Shown: piece after piece, positions 41,605-50,391 of the stretch
Position numbering within the stretch: position 1 is the first letter of the stretch
How the letters are laid out: the number at the start of each line of letters is the position of its first letter
Assembly: GCF_003602095.1 (NCBI RefSeq)
Contig: NZ_RAHH01000016.1
Span: 59,179 to 123,178 of the forward strand
Direction of reading: 5' to 3'
From: Rahnella woolbedingensis
Lineage (GTDB): Bacteria; Pseudomonadota; Gammaproteobacteria; Enterobacterales; Enterobacteriaceae
DNA: 64,000 nucleotides
The notes under the pieces: generated by a model
Database searches by the model: none
Seen by the model: the letters and a program-made list of their open reading frames with translations, nothing else
What the model was told of the DNA's origin: nothing
Translations under genes and position numbers: made by a program

Positions 41605-42537
41605 TTATTTCGATAACACCGAATATTCCTGCTCCAGCACGTCCAGACAGGCCTCGCCGCGACGGCGGATTTTCTTCAGGGCTGATTGTGTTTTCTGATA
41701 ATACAGCTTCAATGCGGCGTTATCCGCATTAGGGAAAGGCATCCCACACAGGATCCCAATGTCGAAATCGGCAGGCGATACTTTCAGTACATCACAGGGA
41801 TTTTGCGTCAGCGCCGAGGCCAGTGACACTGTCAGCATCGAATGCATTTGTGGATTTTTTGTCTGTGCCAAAGTGTCAGCCACAAACAGCCATTCCCGGC
41901 TACCCGAGGAGATCCCGTCACCAATATTTTGCCGCTGCTGGTCAGAAATGGCATCGGCGAGCTTATCGACCCCGTCTTTATTGATGGCCTTCCAGACTAG
42001 GTCTGGCGTCAGTTTACGACGATTAAGCGTATAGTTTTGTTCAGCCTGCGCACCCAATTGCAGTACGCCCATCGCCAGTTTCAGTTTATCCCGACAAGGG
42101 GTTGCCTTTTTCCCTATCTTTTTCAGCGCGGGTTCGGTTTTACGGTAATAGCGTGCCAGCGCAGGGTCGTCCATATCCCGGAAGGGCATAGAACACACCT
42201 TATCTATTCCTTTCAATCCGGCGGCTCCCGGCGCGTTAATCGCGGACAGCACGGCAGGCGGGTTTTCCGGTAATGCAGTGGCCAGCGCGATAACCACGTT
42301 TTCAGCATTGCCTGCGTCCAGACCGGGCGCCATTTCTGGCAAAAGAGTCAGCCATTCGGCTGTTGCACCGGCGATTCCGTTACTCACCGTTTTCATCCCT
42401 TTCTCGTCCAGTTCCTGTATTGCTTTAACCGCACCTGATGCCTGTATGCTGGCATGTAAGGATTGCGGAGTGACTGCCCCGGGGGCAGCCAGAACGACAA
42501 AAGGCAGGAGGGCGCATAAAGCGCAGATTATTTTCAT
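41605..42537 (-). CDS. periplasmic protein with two copies of an unrecognised domain
   Basis: Protein of 310 residues with a Sec signal peptide (about 1-17, MKIICALCALLPFVVLA). The mature chain contains two related ~115-residue repeats, about 35-152 and 189-301. They align through EWL, ALATALP/SLASALT, C-S-M-P-F-R-D-M-D-D-P-A-L-A-R-Y-Y and C-G-M-P-F-P-N-A-D-N-A-A-L-K-L-Y-Y, then ALKKI and a second Cys. Each repeat has one conserved Cys pair (115/148 and 264/297), probably disulfides. No catalytic motif is recognised. A terminal gap of only 4 bp separates it from the convergent HxlR gene. Confidence 0.75.
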   Translation of the reverse strand: MKIICALCALLPFVVLAAPGAVTPQSLHASIQASGAVKAIQELDEKGMKTVSNGIAGATAEWLTLLPEMAPGLDAGNAENVVIALATALPENPPAVLSAINAPGAAGLKGIDKVCSMPFRDMDDPALARYYRKTEPALKKIGKKATPCRDKLKLAMGVLQLGAQAEQNYTLNRRKLTPDLVWKAINKDGVDKLADAISDQQRQNIGDGISSGSREWLFVADTLAQTKNPQMHSMLTVSLASALTQNPCDVLKVSPADFDIGILCGMPFPNADNAALKLYYQKTQSALKKIRRRGEACLDVLEQEYSVLSK

Positions 42538-42650
42538 ATCCAGTTCCTTTGGAAATTCGCGGGTGGTGTTTGGATAAACAGTGCAAAGAATACGGGAAAA
42601 ACCGTCAGAGTGAGCGGTGCATTTATGATGTAAATCAAACGGGAGAGAGA

Positions 42651-42677
42651 TAAAAAAGAGCCTGCAGGAACAGGCTC
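42651..42677 (-). terminator. terminator of the ABC importer-hydrolase operon
   Basis: On the minus strand GAGCCTG-TTCCTG-CAGGCTC is followed by TTTTTTA. It lies 21 bp beyond the hydrolase stop. Confidence 0.88.
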
Positions 42678-42697
42678 CTGAAAATTATATAACGAGG

Positions 42698-44725
42698 CTA
42701 CCGCGCAATTCTCTCGTGCCAGTACTTGGTGAATTCCTCCTCACCGTTCAGACTCACCACCATATCGCCGCTGACGATAAAATGCGTCAGGTCGCTGCGC
42801 AGTTCGAGGGTGATCTCAGCTTCCATCCACCAGCCTTCACGTCCCATTCTCATAGTCTGCGTCAGCAGATAACGCGCAGAAAGCGGATCGCTGTTGCTCA
42901 CCGTCAGTTCGCGCCGCAGATTGTGATCGACCGTCGTGTCGATATCATCAAAGCGGTAAACGCCTTCGCCGAATACGCCGCCCACGCCGCTGGTGACGCT
43001 GGTCCAGCTGTCGGTAAGAAAATCGTAGGTGATGTTGCGGTCTACGCGTCCCGGTGACAGCACGGTTTGCGGAGTGAGCGGCGCGCTTTGCGGCTCTTTG
43101 ACCGGGCCGTCGATAGATACGGGTTGCTCGCATACCGGCAGACTGAGCTGCGCACTGTGCAAATCTAAGGTCAGCGTTGCCGCCTCTGCCATCGGCCAGG
43201 TCATCGGCCAGAAGGTGGTCGCCAGCGAAATGCGCATCCGGTGTCCGGTGGCAAAGCGATGCGCGATACCGTCCAGCTGTACCGGTACTTTGACTTTCTG
43301 GCCGGGGATCAGCGGTACAGATTTATCATGGCCCTGCAGGTGCGAAAGATTCAGCCAGCCGTGCGTGACGCGATTCACTGAACCGTCCGGCGCGACATCT
43401 GAAAGCCGGACGTACAGCATTGCAGCCGGTTTATCGCTGCTCAGTTCGACGGTAAATTCCGGGAAGCCAAAAATAGTCAGCGGTTCGGCCAGCGGTTCGC
43501 CGTCGAAGATTTCCGCCATACCGTCATCAACACGCTGATCCGGCGGCATTTCGCCGGGCACGCCTGCACCCATCCATTCACCGGCCATCAGACCGTGGTT
43601 CTGCGGCGAACAGATATTGATAACACCGGCGTCAGCGTCTGGCTGGGTATTAAGCTGTCCACGCGTCAGCCAGCGCGGGCTGTGATTAATATTACTGGCG
43701 GTGCCGCGGTCAAACCCGACCCATTCGCCGGAACTTACCGGACGCATCGCCGACGGCGGCTGGCTGTCCTGCAACCAGGTCTGGATCATCGGGCCTTCCA
43801 TCGCGCCGTTTTCTTCGCCTTTCAGCCAGTGATCCCACCAGCGCACGGCTTCCTGTAAGAAACCAATCGCCGGTTCCGGCGTGCCGTCCTGCGGATAGAT
43901 ATGCGCCCACGGGCCGAGAATGGCGCGGCGCGGGACTTTCAGATTATCCATCAGGCGAAATACAGCATTGCTGTAAGCGTCTGCCCAGCCGCCAATCGCC
44001 ATCACCGGACACTGGATCGCCGACCAGTCTTCGCACACCGAACCGTGCTGCCAGTATTCATCGCGAAGCGGATGTTCCATCCACAAAGCCGGGAAGAACG
44101 GCATGTTTTCCAGACGGTTCAGCCAGTCCTGGTACCAGCTTTCACCGACCAGCGCGGGGTCGGAAGGACGGCTCTGGTACGCCAGCATAATCCCGCCCCA
44201 CCAGAGATTGTCGTTAAGCAGGCAGCCACCTTTGTAGTGGATATCGTCGCGGTAACGGTCGTCGGTGGAGCAGACGGTGATGATGGCTTTAAGTGCCGCA
44301 GGGCGACGGGCGGCAACCTGTAAACCGTTGAAGCCGCCCCAGGATTTGCCCATCATGCCGACGTTGCCGCTGCACCAGTGCTGTTCGGTGATCCACTGAA
44401 TGACTTCCAGCGCGTCGTCCTGTTCCTGCAACAGATATTCATCAGCCAGCAAGCCGTCAGATTCGCCGCTGCCCCGCATGTCCACACGCACTACAGCGTA
44501 GCCGTTACCGGCGAAAAAGCCGTGCATCGGTTCGTCGCGGGTACGGGTTCCGTCGCGTTTGCGGTAAGGGATGTATTCGAGAATGGCGGGAACCGGCTGC
44601 TGCGCGGCGTCATCCGGCAGCCACAGGCGGGCGGCGAGGCGCGTGCCGTCGCTCAGCGGGATCCACAAATGTTCGGTCACGGTGACGGCGTGAGGGAATT
44701 CGGTCACGATGCGTTTAGTGCTCAT
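42698..44725 (-). CDS. CocE/NonD-family serine hydrolase (S15-like)
   Basis: Protein of 675 residues: an alpha/beta-hydrolase core (about 15-330) with the nucleophile elbow GKSWGG (near 125), oxyanion segment EYIPYRKRDG and acid/His region GPWAHIYP, followed by a C-terminal jelly-roll domain (from about 400, the X-Pro dipeptidyl-peptidase C-terminal fold). Homologues include cocaine esterase, glutaryl-7-ACA acylase and X-Pro peptidases, so the scissile bond may be ester or amide. There is no signal peptide. The start overlaps the ABC ATPase stop by 4 nt, tying it to import of its substrate. Confidence 0.85.
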   Translation of the reverse strand: MSTKRIVTEFPHAVTVTEHLWIPLSDGTRLAARLWLPDDAAQQPVPAILEYIPYRKRDGTRTRDEPMHGFFAGNGYAVVRVDMRGSGESDGLLADEYLLQEQDDALEVIQWITEQHWCSGNVGMMGKSWGGFNGLQVAARRPAALKAIITVCSTDDRYRDDIHYKGGCLLNDNLWWGGIMLAYQSRPSDPALVGESWYQDWLNRLENMPFFPALWMEHPLRDEYWQHGSVCEDWSAIQCPVMAIGGWADAYSNAVFRLMDNLKVPRRAILGPWAHIYPQDGTPEPAIGFLQEAVRWWDHWLKGEENGAMEGPMIQTWLQDSQPPSAMRPVSSGEWVGFDRGTASNINHSPRWLTRGQLNTQPDADAGVINICSPQNHGLMAGEWMGAGVPGEMPPDQRVDDGMAEIFDGEPLAEPLTIFGFPEFTVELSSDKPAAMLYVRLSDVAPDGSVNRVTHGWLNLSHLQGHDKSVPLIPGQKVKVPVQLDGIAHRFATGHRMRISLATTFWPMTWPMAEAATLTLDLHSAQLSLPVCEQPVSIDGPVKEPQSAPLTPQTVLSPGRVDRNITYDFLTDSWTSVTSGVGGVFGEGVYRFDDIDTTVDHNLRRELTVSNSDPLSARYLLTQTMRMGREGWWMEAEITLELRSDLTHFIVSGDMVVSLNGEEEFTKYWHERIAR

Positions 44726-46365
44726 AAGACTCCTGGCGAAGAAATGGCTGCTGCAGGAAGCGCCGTACCGCGCAGGGCGAGAACTTCGTCCAGCCAGCGG
44801 GTACGCATTTCCGGAACTGAGGTCAGCAGTTTTTCGGTATAGCTGTGCATTGGCGCGCTGAAGACCACGTCGGTATCGCCGCTGGCGACCACCTGACCCT
44901 GATACATTACCGCCACCTGATGGGCGATACGTTTTACCGTGCCGAGATCATGGGTGATGAACAGATACGACAGCCCGAGCTGTTCCTGTAAGCGGCGCAG
45001 CAGATTCAGGACTTCTTCTGCTACCAGCGGGTCGAGTGCTGACGTGGCTTCGTCACAGATTATCAGTTCCGGTTGTGCGGCCAGTGCGCGGGCAATACAG
45101 ACACGCTGTTTCTGCCCGCCTGAAAGCTCACCGGGACGACGGTCAATCAGTTTGACCGGCAGTTCGGTCAGGCGCAGTAATTCTTCCACGCGCTCGCGTA
45201 CCTGCTTTTTGTTCATGCCAAAATAAAAGGTCAGCGGGCGGCCGATGATATCCAGCAACGTCTGGCGCGGGTTCAGCGCCACGTCAGGCAACTGATAAAT
45301 CATCTGCATGCGGCGCAGCGTTTCTTTATTGCGCTTATGGAAATTGTGCGAAAGCTGAATGCCATCGAAATCCACCGTACCCTCGGTATCCGGTAACAGC
45401 CCGACCAGCGCGCGTGCCAGCGTACTTTTACCGCTGCCAGATTCACCGATAATCGCCAGCGTTTTGCCGCGCGGCAATTGCAGGCTGACATCGTGCACTA
45501 CCCGTTTCCCGTTGTAGCCGGTGCTCAGTTTACGCATCGTCAGCAACGGCTGCCCGGCAGATTCGTGACTTCCCGACAGCGGCGTCAGTGCCTGTTCACG
45601 CTCAGCCACCAGCCTGCGGGTGTATTCCTGCTGTGGATTTTCCAGAATAGTTTGTGTATCGCCGGTTTCCACTTCTTTGCCGTGACGCAGCACCATAATG
45701 CGGTCGGCAAGTTGCGCGACAACGGCCAGGTCGTGGGTGATATACAGCGCTGCCGTGTTGAATTCGCGCACCAGTTTGCGCAGCATTACCAGCACTTCAA
45801 TCTGCGTGGTGACGTCGAGCGCAGTGGTCGGCTCATCCATGATCAGCAAATCGGGTTTGCAGGACATCGCCATCGCCGCCATTGCGCGCTGAAGTTGCCC
45901 GCCGGAAAGCTGATGCGGATAGCGTTTGCCGATGTTTTCCGGATCCGGTAAATCCAGCGAGCGGAACAGCGAAATCGCCCACTGACGGCTTTCTTCTTTG
46001 CTCATCAGACCGTGGCGAACCGGACCTTCGCAGACCTGTTTTTCAATGGTCAGCGCCGGATTAAACGAGGCCGCCGCGCTTTGCGCCACATACGCCACCC
46101 GCTTGCCGCGCCATTCACGCTTGACGCTGGAAGGCTGAGAAACGATATCGGTGCCATCGAGAAAGACTTCACCACCGGCCATCCGGCAGCCCTGACGGGC
46201 ATAACCCAGTGCCGCCAGCCCGATGGTGGATTTCCCTGCACCGGATTCGCCAATCAGACCGAGCACTTCGCCCGCTGCCAGTTTGAGTGAAATATCCTGC
46301 ACCAGCGGCGAGCCATCGAGGGTTTCGATGCGCAGGCCGCGCATTTCTAAAATCGTGCGTGTCAT
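44722..46365 (-). CDS. dipeptide/oligopeptide-type ABC transporter, fused twin ATPase
   Basis: Protein of 547 residues with two complete ABC ATPase domains (about 1-265 and 275-530). The first has Walker A GESGAGKST, signature LSGGQLQR and Walker B LLIMDEPTTALD. The second has GESGSGKST, LSGGQKQR and LIICDEATSALD. H-loop histidines are present in both (ITHDLAVVA, ITHDLGTVK), so both sites look active. The fusion corresponds to DppD+DppF or GsiA-like proteins. It overlaps genes on both sides by 4 nt. Confidence 0.92.
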   Translation of the reverse strand: MTRTILEMRGLRIETLDGSPLVQDISLKLAAGEVLGLIGESGAGKSTIGLAALGYARQGCRMAGGEVFLDGTDIVSQPSSVKREWRGKRVAYVAQSAAASFNPALTIEKQVCEGPVRHGLMSKEESRQWAISLFRSLDLPDPENIGKRYPHQLSGGQLQRAMAAMAMSCKPDLLIMDEPTTALDVTTQIEVLVMLRKLVREFNTAALYITHDLAVVAQLADRIMVLRHGKEVETGDTQTILENPQQEYTRRLVAEREQALTPLSGSHESAGQPLLTMRKLSTGYNGKRVVHDVSLQLPRGKTLAIIGESGSGKSTLARALVGLLPDTEGTVDFDGIQLSHNFHKRNKETLRRMQMIYQLPDVALNPRQTLLDIIGRPLTFYFGMNKKQVRERVEELLRLTELPVKLIDRRPGELSGGQKQRVCIARALAAQPELIICDEATSALDPLVAEEVLNLLRRLQEQLGLSYLFITHDLGTVKRIAHQVAVMYQGQVVASGDTDVVFSAPMHSYTEKLLTSVPEMRTRWLDEVLALRGTALPAAAISSPGVL

Positions 46366-47189
46366 GCTTCATCTCCATGCGGCAGGCTGTTACGCGCCAG
46401 CAACCAGTCAACCACCAGATTGACGCCAATCGTCAGCAAGGCAATCGCCGCCGCCGGATACAGCGGCGCGAACTGACCAAAGTTAATCGCCTGCGCGTTG
46501 TCACGCACCATGCTGCCCCAGTCGGCATACGGCGGCTGAATGCCCAGACCCAGGAAGCTCAGGCCCGCGATAAACAGGAAGGTAAAGCAGAAACGCATAC
46601 CAAACTCCGCCAGCAGCGGCGGCAGGGCGTTAGGCAGGATTTCTTTAAACAGTACCCAGCGCAGCCCTTCGCCACGCAAACGCGCGGCTTCCACATATTC
46701 CTGACAGACAATGGCCTGTGCGACCAGACGTGCCAGCCGGAATACGCGGGTGGCATCGAGCAGGGCGATGGTCAGCACCAGCACCGGAATGGACGTGCCC
46801 ATCACGGATAACACGATCAGTGCGAAAATCAGCACCGGAATCGACATCACGGTATCAACAATGCGCGATAGCACCACATCGACCCATTTGCCGTAAATCG
46901 CCGCCGTAAAGCCGGTGACAATGCCGATGATAAATGAGCTGAAGGTGATGGTCAGCGCGATAGCAATGGTGGTGCGCGCGCCAAACAGAATGCGTGAAAG
47001 CATATCTCGTCCGAGGCTGTCGGTGCCGAACGGTGTGGCGGCGGAGGGCAGCAACCAGATGTCGCCGACCTGTTCGGTTTCACTGTGCGGCGCGAGCCAC
47101 GGCGCAAAAAGAGCCGCCAGCAGATTCACCGCAATAATCACAATACCAATCCAGGCCGACAGCGGGATGTTAATGAAATATCGGTTCAT
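46362..47189 (-). CDS. ABC transporter permease, DppC-like
   Basis: Inner-membrane permease of 275 residues with an N-terminal helix (about 10-30) and five further helices. The OppC-type binding-protein-dependent loop EAA-like motif is EAARLRGEGLRWVLFKEILPNALPPLL (near 182-208). It pairs with the DppB-like permease encoded 12 bp upstream. Confidence 0.9.
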   Translation of the reverse strand: MNRYFINIPLSAWIGIVIIAVNLLAALFAPWLAPHSETEQVGDIWLLPSAATPFGTDSLGRDMLSRILFGARTTIAIALTITFSSFIIGIVTGFTAAIYGKWVDVVLSRIVDTVMSIPVLIFALIVLSVMGTSIPVLVLTIALLDATRVFRLARLVAQAIVCQEYVEAARLRGEGLRWVLFKEILPNALPPLLAEFGMRFCFTFLFIAGLSFLGLGIQPPYADWGSMVRDNAQAINFGQFAPLYPAAAIALLTIGVNLVVDWLLARNSLPHGDEA

Positions 47190-47201
47190 GAGTTCCCTCT
47201 T

Positions 47202-48152
47202 TTAGCGCGCATGGCGCAGACGTGGATTACACCAAATCGCCAGCAAATCGGCGGTGGTGTTGAGGAAAATATAGGTGCCGCCAAACAGCAGACCACAGGC
47301 CTGAACCACCGGCAGGTCGCGCTTGGTCACCGCATCCACCATGTACTGCCCGATGCCCGGATACACAAACACCACTTCCACCAGAATCACGCCGACCACC
47401 AGATACGCGAGGTTAAACGCCACCACGTTGATGATAGGCGCAAGGGCATTCGGCAGCGCGTGTGAGACCACAATGCGCCAGCGCGGAATGCCTTTGAGCA
47501 CCGCACTTTCGATGTACGGACTGGCCATCACCGCTGTGACCGACGCGCGCGTCATGCGCAGCATGTGCGCCAGCACCACCAGCGTCAGGGTGAGCATCGG
47601 CAGGGTACAGACGTAAAGGCGGTCGGCAATTGAGGAGCTGCTGTCGACCATCGCCAGACTCGGAAACCAGGTCAGGCGGATGGCGAAGGCGATCACCAGA
47701 ATGTAGCCGACGAAGAACTCCGGCACCGAAATGCTGATAAGCGTCAGGGTATTTGCCAGCCGGTCAAAGACCGAACCACGCCAGATAGCCGACGCGATGC
47801 CTAAACCCACCGCCAGCGGAATGGCGATGACCGCCGCATACCCGGCAAGGAACAGTGTATTCGCCAGACGCGGCAGCAGTTCGTCGCTGATGGCGCGACC
47901 ATTGGCCAGTGAATGACCTAAATCGCCGTGCATAATGCCTGCCAGCCAGTGCAGATAACGCAACACCGACGGTTCATCCAGCCCGAGTTGCAGACGCAAC
48001 GCGGCAACGGTTTCAGGCGTGGCGCTCTGGCCTAAAATGGCCGTCGCGACGTCACCGGGCAGCATTTCCGTGCCGATAAAAATCAGTACAGAAACCAGCC
48101 ACAGCGTGATAATGCCCAACAGGACCCGCTGTAAAATCCGTTTTTTCATCAT
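47202..48152 (-). CDS. ABC transporter permease, DppB-like
   Basis: Inner-membrane permease of 316 residues with an N-terminal helix (LQRVLLGIITLWLVSVLIFI), periplasmic segment containing LPGDVATAILG, and a C-terminal EAA region ESAVLKGIPRWRIVVSHALPNAL followed by the typical VFVYPGIGQYMVDAV. The start overlaps the binding-protein stop by 4 nt. Confidence 0.91.
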   Translation of the reverse strand: MMKKRILQRVLLGIITLWLVSVLIFIGTEMLPGDVATAILGQSATPETVAALRLQLGLDEPSVLRYLHWLAGIMHGDLGHSLANGRAISDELLPRLANTLFLAGYAAVIAIPLAVGLGIASAIWRGSVFDRLANTLTLISISVPEFFVGYILVIAFAIRLTWFPSLAMVDSSSSIADRLYVCTLPMLTLTLVVLAHMLRMTRASVTAVMASPYIESAVLKGIPRWRIVVSHALPNALAPIINVVAFNLAYLVVGVILVEVVFVYPGIGQYMVDAVTKRDLPVVQACGLLFGGTYIFLNTTADLLAIWCNPRLRHAR

Positions 48153-49732
48153 GCCTCCAGCCAGACGCGCTCGGCCAGACGACCACCCATGAAGTTAAAC
48201 ATCGGATGTGGCCTGATACCGCCGACTTTTTTGGTGGCCGCATCAAGATAATCGCCGAACAGCGGGATCATCGCACCCCCGGTGTCGCGCACGATGCTTT
48301 GCAGTTCGCCATAGATTTCAGCACGTTTGCCCTCATCGAGCAGTGAACGGGCCTGCAACAGCAATGCGTCAAATTTCTCATCCTTCCAGTGCGTATCGTT
48401 CCACTTGGCGGTGGACTGATAAGCCGTGGAGAACATCTGGTCGGCTGTCGGACGTCCGCCCCAGTAACCCATGCTGAACGGCGCTTTCATCCACACGTCG
48501 TCCCAGTAGCTGTCGGCTGGCTGGCGTTTGATGTTGACCTGAATGCCGCCTTTCTGCGCCTGTCCCTGGAACAGGGCGGCGGCGTCGAGCGCACCGGCAA
48601 AGGCGGCGTCAGAAGAAGACAGTTCAATTTTAAGATCTGTCAGACCGGCTTTTTTCAGGTAGAACTTCGATTTGTCCGGATCGTAAGCGCGTTGCTCCAG
48701 GCTGTGGTTGAAGAAACGGTCTGTTTTCGGGATGGGGTGGTCGTTACCCAGCGAGCCGTAACCGCGCAGCACGGTATCGAGGATTTTCTGACGGTCGATG
48801 CCGTGTTTAATCGCCATGCGCACATCGTTGTTGTTGTACGGTGCGACGCTGCAATCCATCAGGAATGTAAAGTGCTGACCGCCGGAGGAACGCACAATAT
48901 TGAGTGCCGGGCTGCGTTTGAGGAAATCGACCGTTTTGAAATCGACGCGGTTAATCGCATGAACCTGACCGGAGATCAGGGCGTTGGTGCGCGCGGTCGG
49001 GTCGTTGATGACCAGCACTTCCACCGCGTCCACGAAGGCGCGATCTGGCTTCCAGTAATTGGGGTTGCGTTTGAACAGCGAACGCACGCCGGGTTCGTAC
49101 TGATCGAAGATAAACCCGCCGGTGCCGACCGGGTGTGACCAGTCAGTGAAGCCGTCCGGAACCACCACCAGATGGTAATCCGCCAGCAGATACGGCAGGT
49201 CGGCGTTGCCGCTGTCGAGGGTAATGAGGATCTGATTATCGCCCTGTTTGGTCAGGCCGGTGATCGGTGCCAGCTGGGTTTTGATGGCACTTTTGGATTT
49301 GTCGCCGCGATGCAGGTTGATGGAGTAGAGAATGTCATCGGCGTCGAGCTTCTTGCCGTTATGGAAAGTGACGCCATCGCGAACGGTAAACACCCATTCG
49401 ACTGCACCCGGTTTAGCTTCCCATGCAGAGAACAGCTCCGGCGTAGCTTTGTTATTTTCATCAATTTCTACCAGGCCGTTCATCAGCATATATGCCTGAT
49501 TTAAGGGCACCCAGTCGCTGAATAATGTCGGGTCCAGCGTATCACTGGTATTTCCCCCTGACATACCCAGTTTTAATATGCCGCCTTTTTTCGGTTCTGC
49601 GGCAAACGCAGAGAACGGTGAAAAACCTAAGGCACTGGTAATACCCACAGCGGAAGCGCTGGTAATAAAGCCGCGACGGCTAAGTTGTGCATCCTGCATT
49701 AATTTCGTCAAAGGGGAATTATTATCTTTCAT
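48149..49732 (-). CDS. ABC transporter substrate-binding protein (SBP_bac_5 family) with Tat-type signal
   Basis: Family 5 extracellular solute-binding protein of 527 residues, related to DppA/OppA and nickel/glutathione binders. The N-terminus has a twin-arginine motif SRRGFITSAS (residues 18-27), a mild hydrophobic stretch and a cleavage region FSAFAAEPKK (about residue 45). This points to Tat rather than Sec export, which is uncommon for this family. First gene of a five-gene operon (SBP, two permeases, twin ATPase, hydrolase). The ligand is probably a peptide or acylated amine that the last gene product cleaves in the cytoplasm. Confidence 0.9.
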   Translation of the reverse strand: MKDNNSPLTKLMQDAQLSRRGFITSASAVGITSALGFSPFSAFAAEPKKGGILKLGMSGGNTSDTLDPTLFSDWVPLNQAYMLMNGLVEIDENNKATPELFSAWEAKPGAVEWVFTVRDGVTFHNGKKLDADDILYSINLHRGDKSKSAIKTQLAPITGLTKQGDNQILITLDSGNADLPYLLADYHLVVVPDGFTDWSHPVGTGGFIFDQYEPGVRSLFKRNPNYWKPDRAFVDAVEVLVINDPTARTNALISGQVHAINRVDFKTVDFLKRSPALNIVRSSGGQHFTFLMDCSVAPYNNNDVRMAIKHGIDRQKILDTVLRGYGSLGNDHPIPKTDRFFNHSLEQRAYDPDKSKFYLKKAGLTDLKIELSSSDAAFAGALDAAALFQGQAQKGGIQVNIKRQPADSYWDDVWMKAPFSMGYWGGRPTADQMFSTAYQSTAKWNDTHWKDEKFDALLLQARSLLDEGKRAEIYGELQSIVRDTGGAMIPLFGDYLDAATKKVGGIRPHPMFNFMGGRLAERVWLEA

Positions 49733-49950
49733 TAATTATCTCCATAGTACGTGCTGGAATTTTATAGGTGCAGGCGAAATACCCCGGGTGTGTCTAATTG
49801 GCGCAATGGATTGCCTTGATGATTTATATCAAAACCCCCTGTTGAACTTGCATGAGAATTTATCATGAGGGTATGCGAAAAATGCGCAGCAGAACACCCT
49901 GAAAAGCTATATTTTTCTGAGCTATCAATGTCTGGAAAGGGAAGTGGCCG

Positions 49951-50226
49951 GTGGAAATGCATACGGTTGTCGGCTTAATTGGCGTGTTTTGCTATCTTCT
50001 GGCTTATGCGCTGGTTCAAATGCGCAGGCTAGCGGTTGATGCTAACAGTTACGCCTATCTTAATATAATCGGCGGTGTGTTTGGCCTGTATTCGTTAAGC
50101 CATGATTTTAACCTTGCATCCTGTATTTCACAGTCATGCTGGCTGTTGTTTACACTAATTGGTATGAATTCTGCGAGAAAACGCAGATATCTGGAGAAAA
50201 ATAAAATCCCGCCGGCTGATATATAA
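49951..50226 (+). CDS. small integral membrane protein (CBU_0592-like)
   Basis: Protein of 91 residues with three hydrophobic segments (about 6-23, 36-52, 58-74), a short basic linker (MNSARKRRYLEKNK) and an opening VVGLIGVFCYLLAYALVQMRRL. The tripartite layout with NSYAYLNIIGGVFGLYSL resembles the CBU_0592-like membrane domain family. Function unknown. It is divergent from the ABC operon with about 220 bp between, where I see no clear operator. Confidence 0.72.
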   Translation: MEMHTVVGLIGVFCYLLAYALVQMRRLAVDANSYAYLNIIGGVFGLYSLSHDFNLASCISQSCWLLFTLIGMNSARKRRYLEKNKIPPADI

Positions 50227-50258
50227 TTAACATATTAGATTATTATTATTTTTAAACA

Positions 50259-50380
50259 CCTCCCCTTGTGAAAGGGGAGGGAGGAAGGGAGTTTTACATA
50301 CTGAATATTTGTCAAAGGAAACTTCAACACATTTATTTGACCTTAATACCCCACCCCAACCCTCCCCTTCGCAGGGGAGG
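50259..50380. repeat. REPIN-like pair of inverted GC-rich palindromes
   Basis: Palindrome 1 is CCTCCCCTT-GTGA-AAGGGGAGG (50259-50280); palindrome 2 is CCTCCCC-TTCGCA-GGGGAGG (50361-50380). The flank after palindrome 1 (GAGGAAGGGAG) and the reverse complement of the flank before palindrome 2 (GTTGGGGTGGGG) are similar. The two are therefore REP-like units in opposite orientation around about 80 bp of A/T-rich DNA, the architecture of a REPIN. It lies between the 3' ends of the small membrane gene and the LysR gene. Confidence 0.7.
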
Positions 50381-50391
50381 GAGCAAAAAAA

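Noticed and set aside
42698..49732. Ni/glutathione-specific assignment (nikABCDE or gsiABCD) for the ABC operon
   Set aside because: The binding protein and permeases fit the general peptide family but lack features I could use to choose nickel or glutathione, and the linked hydrolase is not part of those systems.
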